This document shows positions 1 to 7,474 of a DNA stretch of 33,248 bases, piece by piece. Source of the stretch: an uncultured beta proteobacterium (GTDB lineage Bacteria; Pseudomonadota; Gammaproteobacteria; Burkholderiales; Burkholderiaceae_C); assembly GCA_903945325.1 (NCBI GenBank), contig CAJAVE010000326.1, forward strand, positions 1 through 33,248. Direction: 5' to 3'. The notes beneath the pieces are model-generated. The model ran no database searches. It saw nothing but the letters and a program-made list of their open reading frames with translations, and was not told the DNA's origin. Every line of letters begins with the position of its first letter. Positions within the stretch are counted from its first letter, which is position 1. The position numbers and the translations under genes are program-made.

Positions 1-30
1 CGGGGCGATCTGGCCCGTTTGGGCCTGTAA
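1..30 (+). CDS. C-terminal tail of an upstream gene (partial)
   Basis: Frame 1 is open from the window edge and encodes RGDLARLGL before a TAA at 28-30. The position, just upstream of the site-2 protease gene, suggests the end of a neighbouring gene. In related bacteria a YrdC/Sua5/YciO-type protein often lies here, and those proteins can end in a comparable RxGxGD-type tail. Nine residues are too few to identify the family, so the product is a guess. Confidence 0.3.
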   Translation, partial: RGDLARLGL

Positions 31-65
31 AGAAAACTTCTTCCATCCTCTAAGACAATTACCCA

Positions 66-731
66 GTGCAAATCGAACAACTGATTAGTGCCATCGCCGT
101 CCATGCAATTCCGGTGATTTTTGCCATCACCGTGCATGAGGCTGCTCATGGCTACGCTGCTCGCCACTTTGGTGACAACACGGCATGGATGATGGGGCGC
201 ATAACCTTAAACCCCATCAAACATATAGACCCCTTCGGCACAATTTTGCTGCCTCTCATGTTGCTTCTTGTTTCCAGCCCTGTAATTCTTGGCGCTGCCA
301 AGCCTGTACCGGTGCGGTTCGACAAACTCCGAAACCCCAAGCGAGATATGGTCTGGGTAGCACTTGCTGGCCCGGCCGCCAATTTGGCAATGGCGCTTTT
401 GTGGGGCGTTCTCCTAATACTGCTTCGCGCTGCCAACTTTCAGGAGGATTTTTTTCTAGAAGTGTGCAATGCCGGTGTATCCGTGAACATTGTCCTTTTT
501 GCATTTAATCTTTTTCCTCTGCCTCCACTCGACGGCGGGCGCATTTTGGTAGGTCTATTGCCGATGAAGCAAGCCATTGCGGTTTCACGTATTGAACCCT
601 ACGGTTTTTTTGTTGTTATCGCTCTGATTTACTTCCAGATCATCAACTATTTTTGGATGTACCCACTCATAGTTCTTACCAAATTTTTACTGAATTTGGT
701 GCTATCCCCGCTTGGAATGCTTCTTTCTTGA
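66..731 (+). CDS. Site-2 protease family (M50) membrane metalloprotease
   Basis: A 221-residue multi-pass membrane protein of the short, PDZ-less M50/site-2 protease type. The zinc site is visible as HEAAH (residues 24-28) inside the first hydrophobic helix. The third metal ligand is in the PPLDGGRI motif (Asp about 156). Several hydrophobic helices cover residues 5-25, 55-75, 95-120, 130-155 and 170-215. Such proteases cut substrates within the membrane; the substrate of this short subfamily is generally unknown. The start is GTG at 66 (GTG CAA ATC GAA), with no strong ribosome site. The gene lies 16 bases before trpS on the same strand, so the two are probably co-transcribed. The family call is firm; the substrate is not predictable. 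Confidence 0.9.
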   Translation: MQIEQLISAIAVHAIPVIFAITVHEAAHGYAARHFGDNTAWMMGRITLNPIKHIDPFGTILLPLMLLLVSSPVILGAAKPVPVRFDKLRNPKRDMVWVALAGPAANLAMALLWGVLLILLRAANFQEDFFLEVCNAGVSVNIVLFAFNLFPLPPLDGGRILVGLLPMKQAIAVSRIEPYGFFVVIALIYFQIINYFWMYPLIVLTKFLLNLVLSPLGMLLS

Positions 732-747
732 TCGCCACTTTTAAGTT

Positions 748-2040
748 ATGTCTTCTGTTCGCTTCCTCACCGGCATCACCACCTCAGGTACTCCCCACCT
801 TGGCAACTACGTTGGATCCATTCGCCCATCCGTACGCGCCAGCCTCGCCGCAGACGTGGAGAGCTTTTACTTTCTGGCCGACTACCACGCACTGATCAAG
901 GTCGATGAACCGGCACGCATCCAGCGCTCCACGCTGGAAATTGCCGCGAGCTGGTTGGCCGCCGGTCTGGACCCCGAGCGCGTGACGTTTTACCGCCAGT
1001 CCGATGTTCCAGAAATTCCTGAACTCACCTGGTTGTTGACTTGCGTCACCGGCAAGGGTGTGCTTAACCGTGCACATGCGTATAAGGCCGCTGTAGACAA
1101 AAATACCGGGGCCGATGAAGACCCTGACATGGACGTGACCGCCGGACTGTTCATGTACCCAGTTTTGATGGGGGCAGATATTTTGATGTTCAACGCGCAC
1201 AAGGTGCCGGTTGGACGCGACCAGATCCAGCACATCGAGATGGCGCGCGACATGGCCAACAGCTTCAACCACCGCTACGGTGAGCACTTTGTGCCGCCGC
1301 AAGCAGTGATCGAAGAGTCGGTTGCTACCCTGCCAGGGCTGGACGGGCGCAAGATGAGCAAGAGCTACGACAACACCATTCCCCTGTTTGCGCCACGCGA
1401 GCAACTCAAAAAACTGGTCGCAGGCATTGTTACCGACTCCCGATTGCCAGGGGAACCCAAAGCAACCGAGGGCTCCGCCCTTTTCCAGATTTACCAGGCA
1501 TTCGCCAGTGAAGAGGAGACTGCGGCACTGAGCAAGGCCTATAGCGACGGCATTGCTTGGGGCGATGCCAAACAAGTACTGTTCGAGCGCATCGATCGCG
1601 AAATCGCACCTATGCGTGTGGCCTACTTGGACCTGATCAACAACCCGGTCAAGATTGAAGCGATTCTGATGGCCGGAGCAGCCAAAGCCCGCCAGCGCGC
1701 CACGCCGTTTATGGCAGAACTGCGCCATGCCGTGGGCCTGCGCCGACTCGGAGACGTGGCCAGCGTCGCTCCCCAGAAAGCAGCGAAAGCAGCCCTGCCA
1801 AGCTTTAAGCAATACCGAGAGTCCGATGGTCAGTTCCGCTTCAAACTGGTGGATGCACAGGGTCAATTGCTGTTACAAAGCTTAGGCTTTGCGTCGCCCA
1901 AACATGCGGGCCAGGCGATTGCCATGCTTCAGCGTGACGGTGTACCCGCGCTTACCATTCTGGCGGCGCAACTGGAACCGATGACTGCAGATGCCAATAC
2001 CGTTGGCGCGGCACTGGCATTGCTCGCTGTGGAAGCTTAA
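748..2040 (+). CDS. trpS: Tryptophan--tRNA ligase with C-terminal extension
   Basis: Class I aminoacyl-tRNA synthetase that charges tRNA-Trp in the cytoplasm. The Rossmann signatures are HLGN (HIGH motif, residues 17-20) after TSGTP, and KMSKS at 202-206 in DGRKMSKSYDN. At 430 residues it is about 95 residues longer than the compact E. coli-type enzyme (about 334). The extra length includes a distinct C-terminal segment from about residue 350, containing SDGQFRFKLVDAQGQLLLQS and GFASPKHAGQAIAMLQ. This looks like the small beta-alpha DUF1508/YegP fold. The catalytic core appears intact, so the enzyme should be functional. It follows the site-2 protease closely, and the start ATG 748 directly precedes the conserved SSVRFLTGITTSGTPHLGN segment. 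Confidence 0.97.
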   Translation: MSSVRFLTGITTSGTPHLGNYVGSIRPSVRASLAADVESFYFLADYHALIKVDEPARIQRSTLEIAASWLAAGLDPERVTFYRQSDVPEIPELTWLLTCVTGKGVLNRAHAYKAAVDKNTGADEDPDMDVTAGLFMYPVLMGADILMFNAHKVPVGRDQIQHIEMARDMANSFNHRYGEHFVPPQAVIEESVATLPGLDGRKMSKSYDNTIPLFAPREQLKKLVAGIVTDSRLPGEPKATEGSALFQIYQAFASEEETAALSKAYSDGIAWGDAKQVLFERIDREIAPMRVAYLDLINNPVKIEAILMAGAAKARQRATPFMAELRHAVGLRRLGDVASVAPQKAAKAALPSFKQYRESDGQFRFKLVDAQGQLLLQSLGFASPKHAGQAIAMLQRDGVPALTILAAQLEPMTADANTVGAALALLAVEA

Positions 2041-2121
2041 CGGCGACCACCTGAATCGCATAGCGGCTGTTTTGACGGTCGCGAATTACCACTTACCGAT
2101 AAACCAAACTTCACTTTTCAA

Positions 2122-2532
2122 ATGAGCCTACGAAAACATCTGATTTCTGTCCTTCTGGCATTAGCTACTTATGGCACGCCAGCGATAGCCACCGAAACCG
2201 AGACATTAGCCTCTGGTGTCAAGATTGAGCACACGACGCAGGGTACCGGTGCGAAGCCCACCGCCGCCGACAGGGTCAAGGTCCATTACCGCGGCACGCT
2301 GGCCAATGGCAAAGAATTTGACAGTTCGTACAAGCGCAATGAGCCAGCGGTCTTCCCGCTGAGCAAGGTGATTGCTTGCTGGACGCAGGGCATGCAAAGA
2401 ATCAAGGTCGGCGGCAAGGCCACATTGACTTGCCCTGCAGTAACTGCCTACGGTGATCGCGGTGCAGGCGCGGACGTACCCCCCAATTCAACGCTGACAT
2501 TTGAAGTAGAGCTACTCGCCATCGTTCCCTAA
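2122..2532 (+). CDS. Exported FKBP-type peptidyl-prolyl cis-trans isomerase
   Basis: A 136-residue protein with a signal peptide (KHLISVLLALATYGTPAIA, cleavage near residue 24) and one FKBP domain. Domain signatures are VKVHYRGTLANGKEFDSSY, followed by the core FPLSKVIACWTQGMQRIKVG, then the TAYGDRGAG loop and PPNSTLTFEVELL at the C-terminus. FKBPs speed prolyl isomerisation during folding; this one should act in the periplasm. Two cysteines flank the domain centre (ACWTQG and TCPAV) and could form a disulfide after export, which is inference. No clear ribosome site is seen. The gene is convergent with the Crp/Fnr remnant, whose last codon lies about 20 bases away. Confidence 0.92.
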   Translation: MSLRKHLISVLLALATYGTPAIATETETLASGVKIEHTTQGTGAKPTAADRVKVHYRGTLANGKEFDSSYKRNEPAVFPLSKVIACWTQGMQRIKVGGKATLTCPAVTAYGDRGAGADVPPNSTLTFEVELLAIVP

Positions 2533-2554
2533 ATGGCTGTGGGCCGTAGCGGGA

Positions 2555-3220
2555 TCAATGGGACCCGTAGCTGGCAAGCTTCCGAACATCAAGAACTCGA
2601 ATCTCGCGATTGTCAATTTCAATCAGGCCCTCCGACTCAAGCTGGTGCAACAACCGCGAGAAATACTCGGGTGTCAACTACAAACGCGACGCAATAGTGG
2701 CCTTGCTCACTGGTAGCGAAACGGTGACAACGCCAATATCGCCATCATGTTCCAGTTCGACATCGCGCAATAGGTATCCAATAAGGCGCTGCATGCCACT
2801 GTGCAAGGTTTAGCTCTCGACATCCAGCAACAACCGATGCAGCCAGTGCGAAATACCTGACAGCATGTGCATCGAGAATCGTGGGTCGCGCTCAATTTCA
2901 CTGAACACAGCCTGCTTGCCCACCGACATGATCAGGGTGTCGGTCAGGGTCTGCGCGTTCAGCATATAGGGTTTGGGCAAGAACATCATGGCCTCGGCAA
3001 AGCTGCGCCCCGGGCCAATCAGTTCTATGATTTTTTCCACTCCGGTTGCAGAAGCCACAAACAACTTCACCTGGCCTGTGACGACAAAGTGAAAAGACTC
3101 ACATTGTTCACCTGCCCGAAACACCATGCTGTCGCGGGCAAACCGGCGCAACCGGCAGCCGCGTGCCATGTTTTCTCGCTTGGGCGTGGACAGATTGCTG
3201 AACATCGGGATTGTCCCGCG
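2555..3220 (-). pseudogene. Decayed Crp/Fnr-family regulator (Dnr/NarR-like)
   Basis: In one reading frame the minus strand encodes a nearly full Crp/Fnr protein interrupted by two stops. The cNMP-type beta barrel is intact (FRAGEQCESFHFVVTGQVKL, then IIELIGPGRSFAEAMMF), with a dimerisation helix ending WLHRLLLDVES. A TAA at 2810-2812 follows where relatives usually have Tyr. Reading on gives TLHSGMQRLIGYLLRDVE and the DNA-binding helices VSKATIASRL, a TAG at 2678-2680, then LTPEYFSRLLHQLESEGLIE to a natural TGA at 2555-2557. The N-terminus is fused out of frame to the NarL remnant. The CESFHFVV-type barrel resembles denitrification/nitrate regulators of Burkholderiales, from memory. Two independent stops make a functional product unlikely. 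Confidence 0.88.
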
Positions 3221-3582
3221 TGGTGACCTGCAATTTTCGAAGAACACTCTGCACGTGCACCTTGACTGTTGTCTCTGCGATACCCAGTTCACGACCAATT
3301 TCCTAATTGCTGGACCATCACGATACGGGCAAAGGGAACAGCCACCTGTCGCGCAGAAAGCGCATCCACACCCCGCACGCCCGGCAAATGATTGTCCAGC
3401 AAGATCACATCAGGTTGCAGCTCTTGCGCGCGGCGCTGGGCCCAGCCTGCGTCTGCGACATCGCCCACGATTTGCACACGGGCGTCACGCGCCAGCAGGG
3501 CGGTCAAGCCCCGCCGAAACAGCGTGTGATCGTCCACCACCATCACGCGAATAGCAGGTTTATTCGTATCGGTCATAGGCAT
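3219..3582 (-). pseudogene. narL: Decayed NarL-family response regulator
   Basis: The receiver domain starts MPMTDTNKPAIRVMVVDDHT and reaches the phospho-acceptor loop ILLDNHLPGVRG, then VPFARIVMV, before it breaks near 3305. Immediately after, in a different frame, comes the recognition part of a LuxR/NarL helix-turn-helix: EIGRELGIAETTVKVHVQS then VLRKLQVTTR. About 80-90 codons that normally join the two (receiver end, linker and first DNA-binding helix) are gone, and the join is out of frame. The HTH end abuts the start of the Crp remnant, so a second deletion probably removed the intergenic gap. The phospho-acceptor Asp is kept but no working regulator can be made. The assignment to NarL rather than another LuxR-type regulator rests on the adjacent NarX remnant. 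Confidence 0.86.
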
Positions 3583-3590
3583 AGTCGGGC

Positions 3591-4587
3591 TCAGTTGGAA
3601 ATGGCTTGGGCAGGCTCATTGTCGGCCTGTGCCGTGTGGGTGTGACTCGCCAGCGTTAAACGCACAGAGCAACCCTTGCCAGGCGTTGAATGGACCTGAA
3701 GCACGGCACCCATGCGCTGGGCACGCTCGGCCATTATTTGCAGGCCAACGTGCGTGTCGTCGATGGGACCATGGTCAGCAACAAAGCCGTACGCAAACCT
3801 GTGTGGAGTTCAAATTTTTGCAGCGTTGTGGCCAAAGCGGGCTCGATATCTTCGGCGTTGGTCCGCGTATGAAAGTGGACCAGCAACTCGCGCACATCGC
3901 TATAGCACTCGCGAACGCCCGTGTCGATTTCTTCCAGAACGCTTTGCATCACCTCCTTGTCTTGGGATTGCATGGCGTCACGCATCAATTGCGCCTTAAT
4001 TTTGAGAAAGGCCAACGATTGGGCAATCGAGTCCTGCAGCTCGCCGGACACGGCGGCCTCGCGTGCCAAAGCGTTGAGGCGCAGGTTCTCCATCGCTCCG
4101 GCGAGATGGCTATTCAACGCTTCCAGTAGAGATCGTTCGGCCGGACTGGGTGTTTGAGCTGATTGACTAGCTCAAGCACAAACAGATAGCCGGCAACCAA
4201 CAACATCACTGCGCCCAGCAACGCCACAATCAACACACCAATTTGCAGCAGGTGCAAAGTCGCCGTCCACCCCGCCATATTCGACTCAATGCTGCTCACC
4301 ATGGCATCAATGTCTGCCGCAAAGGCGACCGTATCTGGGGTCAGGCGATCCAGGTTGTCTGGCTTGTGCTCTTACCAGTTGACACGAAATTGGCTCCAGT
4401 CACGCTCTACATCGGCAAAGTGTTGGCGAGCAATCTCATCCCACAAAACGTGCAACGGGCGCGCAGCATCACCATTGAGTTGCCATGACACCTACAAAGT
4501 GACCGCCGTCGCAAGCAACGCCAGCACCAGAAAGGGCGAAACAGCCAAAGCAAGTTTGCGGCTCAGGCTCAACCGCGTTGTAGTCAC
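3591..4587 (-). pseudogene. narX: Decayed NarX-like nitrate/nitrite sensor kinase
   Basis: Fragments of one sensor kinase lie in order on the minus strand. A GTG at 4585-4587 opens TTTRLSLSRKLALAVSPFLV (first membrane helix). A TAG at 4492-4494 follows, then periplasmic sequence, a TAA at 4372-4374, and IDAMVSSIESNMAGWTATLH with the second helix VLIVALLGAVMLLVAGYLFV. HAMP and GAF-like parts are missing. The next frame holds SPAERSLLEALNSHLAGAME and the HisKA_3 box GELQDSIAQSLAFLKI. The ATP-binding domain is reduced to its last part in a third frame: VGLQIMAERAQRMGAVLQVH to TGA at 3591-3593. About 1 kb survives, where intact relatives need roughly 1.9 kb. The phospho-acceptor His is Gln (ELQDS for ELHDS). 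Clearly non-functional. Confidence 0.88.
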
Positions 4588-4643
4588 TGTTATGGGCCAA
4601 ATCTTACTGCGCGGCAATGGCCCGCAGTGGAGAGGTGAGTGTT

Positions 4644-5003
4644 CTAGGAACTGACTTGGCCCATCGCCGTGGCCCAGGAGAAGACGCTGTTACCGCTCAC
4701 CCGCAGAGCCTGGCTTTGCTGCGCGCGCATACCGACACAATCTTTGCCGTATTGGGTGATCACATAGTGCGTGCACATTACCTGCCTGTCTGACCCCAGT
4801 CTTGCGGCTGCGCGCATTGCACGTACTGTGCCCTGGGCTTCGAGCTTGACCAGGCGATTGCGGGTGGATATCTCGGGCGCACTGACGTCCCTCGCCACAT
4901 CCTTAACCGCAACCGGTGCAGCCTGCGTTGACAGATGACGCAAGATCTCCAGCGATTCGGGCCACTGTTCGACTGGAGTATTTCGGTTGGAGTGCTTGTT
5001 CAT
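4644..5003 (-). CDS. Small winged-helix-like hypothetical protein
   Basis: A 119-residue protein from ATG 5001-5003 (MNKHSNRNTPVEQW), preceded by an AAAGGCGGCAGA ribosome site. An upstream in-frame start is possible but unsupported. The middle looks like a winged helix-turn-helix: ILRHLSTQAAPVAVKDVARD then SAPEISTRNRLVKLEAQGTV. I do not recognise the exact family. It sits 56 bases upstream of the NarX remnant on the same strand and downstream of Fnr-like palindromes, so it may once have led that regulatory operon. Unlike its neighbours the frame is unbroken, so it may still be expressed. The DNA-binding role is inferred from shape only. Confidence 0.6.
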   Translation of the reverse strand: MNKHSNRNTPVEQWPESLEILRHLSTQAAPVAVKDVARDVSAPEISTRNRLVKLEAQGTVRAMRAAARLGSDRQVMCTHYVITQYGKDCVGMRAQQSQALRVSGNSVFSWATAMGQVSS

Positions 5004-5090
5004 TCTGCCGCCTTTAGTTTGAGTCAACAAATAAAGGGCGACGCAACATCGAAATTTTGGAGCACATTTCGATGGCAGCCCCGCTAGCAA

Positions 5091-5104
5091 ATGACCTTGG
5101 TCAT
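5091..5104. promoter_or_regulatory. Candidate Crp/Fnr-family operator 1
   Basis: The palindrome ATGACCTTGGTCAT fits the TGAC-N4-GTCA form of Fnr/Dnr/FixK-type boxes, with only the outermost bases off TTGAC-N4-GTCAA. It lies about 90 bases upstream of the winged-helix gene start and 36 bases (centre to centre) from the next box. No binding data; inferred from pattern and from the adjacent Crp/Fnr remnant. Confidence 0.45.
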
Positions 5105-5125
5105 GTAGCCCGGAAGCTTTGCGTC

Positions 5126-5141
5126 CTTGACTTTCGTCAAG
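5126..5141. promoter_or_regulatory. Candidate Crp/Fnr-family operator 2
   Basis: A perfect 6-4-6 palindrome, CTTGACTTTCGTCAAG, contains TTGAC-N4-GTCAA, close to the Fnr/Dnr/FixK consensus (TTGAT-N4-ATCAA and variants). It is about 130 bases upstream of the winged-helix gene at 5003. With the box at 5091 it forms a tandem pair of identical spacer length. Confidence 0.55.
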
Positions 5142-5286
5142 TTTGCCCTCGCCAGATTTGCTTTTACAAGCCGCCTCGCTGGCTGCGAATACAGGCAGGA
5201 AATAAATCCTGCACAGCTATTAACATGAATATTACATAGGCCAAAGACATATTGCAAGCAAATGCATCAAGACGATTGCTCTCGCT

Positions 5287-5300
5287 TTGATCTAGCGCAA
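5287..5300. promoter_or_regulatory. Candidate Fnr/Anr-type box 3
   Basis: TTGATCTAGCGCAA matches TTGAT-N4-ATCAA at eight of ten informative bases. It lies between the phosphoesterase stop and the tandem boxes, in a region with no gene reading rightward from it. It may belong to the lost promoter of the nitrate regulatory genes. Weak on its own. Confidence 0.35.
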
Positions 5301-5409
5301 TCGCTCGTAAAGATGCCACCCATGCGGATAGCTGCCCATGCTTTTGACGAGCGAGTAAAAATCCAACGCGCCAGCGCAGTGCGCCAACCAGTAGTGCAAC
5401 CGACTGATG

Positions 5410-6396
5410 CTAGTTTTTGTGGAATGACTTTGCCTGAAAAGGTCGCGCCTCGAAACGAAAGACTTTGGGGTCTTTGGCGTCTACAGTGGTTTTGATCCAG
5501 CCCATCCAAGGCGAACCGTATGTTTCTACCCGGGTGAAATTGGCTATCAGGTCCTGCGTGGCAGGGTCACGTAGTGGCTGATTGATCTGCTGTTGGTGTG
5601 AGTCGCCATGCACTAGCACCACTTGGCCCGCAAAGGCGAGGGTCTCCTGCCGCAGCTGGTTTAGAAAGTCTTTGTAGCCCGGGTGTGCTTTTCCTGCGGC
5701 AGCGGCCTCGAAGCCGGGGTTAGCCTGAATGACAACCATCAGACCGGCAGCTTGTATGGCACGGGCACGGGCAAAGGCCTGAGTCAACCAGAGACCAACC
5801 ACCGGGCTGCGTTGCTGAAACTCTTTTGAGGGGCCGCTTCCGCGCTGGGCGCCAGCGTAGTTGTTGTCACTGCCTGGCAGATTCAGACCCACAAAGACCA
5901 CACCAGCCGTTTCCCATCGAACATTCTCGCGGTAGGCTGCAAAAGCCGGATTCCGACTTTGCCGCGTCAGCTCAAACTGGCGTTGCCCCAGAGTTTTATC
6001 GTCTGGAAAAAAAAGTGTGCGCAGTTTCTCCAGCCGCTCGAGGGGGTCGTAGGAACCATTGCTGTGGCGATGGCAGTCGGTCCACTCGTTGTCGCCGGGC
6101 ACATAAACCAGCGGATGCCGTGACGCCTTGAATACACCCAAAATATCGAGAAAGGCCTCATCACTACAGACGGACCCGCCACTCTTGATGTCACCATCAT
6201 GAATCACAAACGCGAGGTCTTCGGAATCCATTTCCGCCATCAATTCAGGCAGCAACTCGCGCTCGCGCTGGCTGTAGGCTGTATCACCAAATAGTCCAAT
6301 AGTGATGGGCTGGGTCCTGGTTTGGGCTAACGCTACTCCTGTCAAACTCCAAAGCAGCAGCAAGATAGCAAGGGGGCAATATGTGCGCGTGATCAT
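5410..6396 (-). CDS. Exported calcineurin-like metallophosphoesterase
   Basis: A 328-residue protein with a signal peptide (core LAILLLLWSLTGVALA, cleavage about residue 25). It carries the metallophosphoesterase blocks in order: GD at 37-38 (LFGDTAY), HDGD at 66-69 (VIHDGDIKSGG), GDNE at 101-104 (VPGDNEWTDC), and a late VLVHGDSHQQQ that corresponds to the GHxH metal-binding block. The fold uses two metal ions to hydrolyse phosphoesters; the substrate cannot be told from sequence. The signal peptide places it in the periplasm or outside the cell. It stands alone, with decayed IS sequence upstream and the Fnr-box region downstream, so no operon partner hints at its role. All metal-binding motifs look intact. 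Confidence 0.88.
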   Translation of the reverse strand: MITRTYCPLAILLLLWSLTGVALAQTRTQPITIGLFGDTAYSQRERELLPELMAEMDSEDLAFVIHDGDIKSGGSVCSDEAFLDILGVFKASRHPLVYVPGDNEWTDCHRHSNGSYDPLERLEKLRTLFFPDDKTLGQRQFELTRQSRNPAFAAYRENVRWETAGVVFVGLNLPGSDNNYAGAQRGSGPSKEFQQRSPVVGLWLTQAFARARAIQAAGLMVVIQANPGFEAAAAGKAHPGYKDFLNQLRQETLAFAGQVVLVHGDSHQQQINQPLRDPATQDLIANFTRVETYGSPWMGWIKTTVDAKDPKVFRFEARPFQAKSFHKN

Positions 6397-6879
6397 AAAT
6401 TTGAATGCGTTAGTCGTTAAGAGTAGCGTCGCGCTTAGGACTTTGCGCTCTGCTTTCCAGAATCACACTGGCGGCAGCATGCTTTCGGCGAATGGAAAAC
6501 TTGCGATAAATACATCGGGGGTGGACTGTATGTCCCCACGTAGTACGGCGCCAGCGGATCAGGTTTCCCAATCTGTTCTGCACATACGGGGGTAGTTCGC
6601 GCCCATCAGGCATAGTGTATTCCGACGCCGGTTCACTGACCAAGACTGATCCCCTTACGCGATCAAATCGTCTCGCGACCACACCCGCGGCGAAGCGTTT
6701 CCAATCTTTGCGTCATGGAACCCCTGCAAAGGCTTTACATGCACGCTCCCGGTTTGCCAAGCTTTCAATTCATTCTGGCTCGAAGGTAAAAATTGCACCC
6801 TTACATTCGGACTTTTGGTGTGACTTTTGATCACTGTCCCTGATGGGATTCGCTGGACGGCGCCTCGATTGCTTGCGCG
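6397..6879. other. Unassigned stretch between phosphoesterase and IS remnant
   Basis: About 480 bases without a recognised gene. A 90-codon open frame on the minus strand (6410-6682, containing TMPDGRELPPYVQNRLGNLI) is the longest, but it resembles nothing I know and has no clear ribosome site. The stretch lies between the IS110 remnant and the phosphoesterase and may be further insertion debris or the phosphoesterase leader region. Confidence 0.4.
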
Positions 6880-7440
6880 CTGTCACCGACCGGCGTATAC
6901 GATCAGAACGGAACTCTTTATCGTGGACCTGTAACTCCCACCCAATGCGCGCGTTCTTGTTGCCCCGTGCCACGGCCGCCACATTCTCGTTTCTGCGTTT
7001 GAGCACACCACCGACCCAACTGCAGGAATCGGGTTTTCGACTCTCCCAGTGAATCACCGAACGGGCACCGTAATTCAGCAAAGTGCGCATGTAAATGTCA
7101 CCTCGCTTGTTGATTCCCAGCAGGTTTAGTTTTCCCCCGCTGGAGTGCTGCCGGGCTACCAGGCGCAGCCAAGCTGCCACCTGCTTGGCAACATGCCCAC
7201 AATGCCATGGGGATCTATCAGGCCAAACTCTGACAGCAAGCCCCGAATCTGGCTGGCCTGGGCGGTGCGCGCTTTGACGAACCCTTGGCGCACCGTATGC
7301 AGTGCCGATACGCTTTGTCGCTCCGCGTTTTTGATCGGCACAAAGCGCATGTTGGGTCGGGTCATGGTTTCGCAGATGGCCTCTGCATCAGCGGCATCGT
7401 TCTTGTTGGTCTTGACATAGGGCCAAACGGTCGCCCATAG
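6880..7440 (-). mobile_element. IS110-family transposase remnant
   Basis: Pieces of an IS110/IS1111-type transposase lie in order on the minus strand. The first is YVKTNKNDAADAEAICETMT then VRQGFVKARTAQASQIRGLL and SEFGLIDPHGI, part of the N-terminal DEDD-type domain. About 150 codons are then missing, and after a frame change the C-terminal domain follows: VAAWLRLVARQHSSGGKLNL, LGINKRGDIYMRTLLNYGAR and RRNENVAAVARGNKNARIGW. The start of the gene is also missing; the remnant ends 35 bases from the stop of the nitronate monooxygenase gene. It cannot encode a working transposase. Element ends were not found; IS110 elements often lack clear inverted repeats. Confidence 0.88.
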
Positions 7441-7474
7441 CTACCCGTGGACTGCTTGGCCAGGACACGCAGCG

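Larger units (their letters stand above)
5004..5409. other. Non-coding stretch upstream of the winged-helix gene
   Basis: About 400 bases with no convincing gene on either strand. It holds the three Fnr-like boxes listed separately and a short hairpin at 5195-5212 (GCAGGA, six-base loop, TCCTGC) that lacks a T-run. The AT content is higher than in the flanking genes, in keeping with promoter DNA. Confidence 0.6.

Noticed and set aside
784-1866. 360-codon open frame opposite trpS
   Set aside because: Antisense shadow. The plus strand carries an intact tryptophanyl-tRNA synthetase with HIGH and KMSKS motifs.
2678-2812. Stop codons in the Crp gene read as programmed recoding
   Set aside because: They are TAA and TAG without any recoding signal, and both neighbouring genes are also broken, so decay is the simpler reading.
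5195-5212. Hairpin GCAGGA-AATAAA-TCCTGC considered as a terminator for the phosphoesterase
   Set aside because: Short stem, no T-run on the minus strand and about 200 bases past the stop; likely chance or part of the promoter region.
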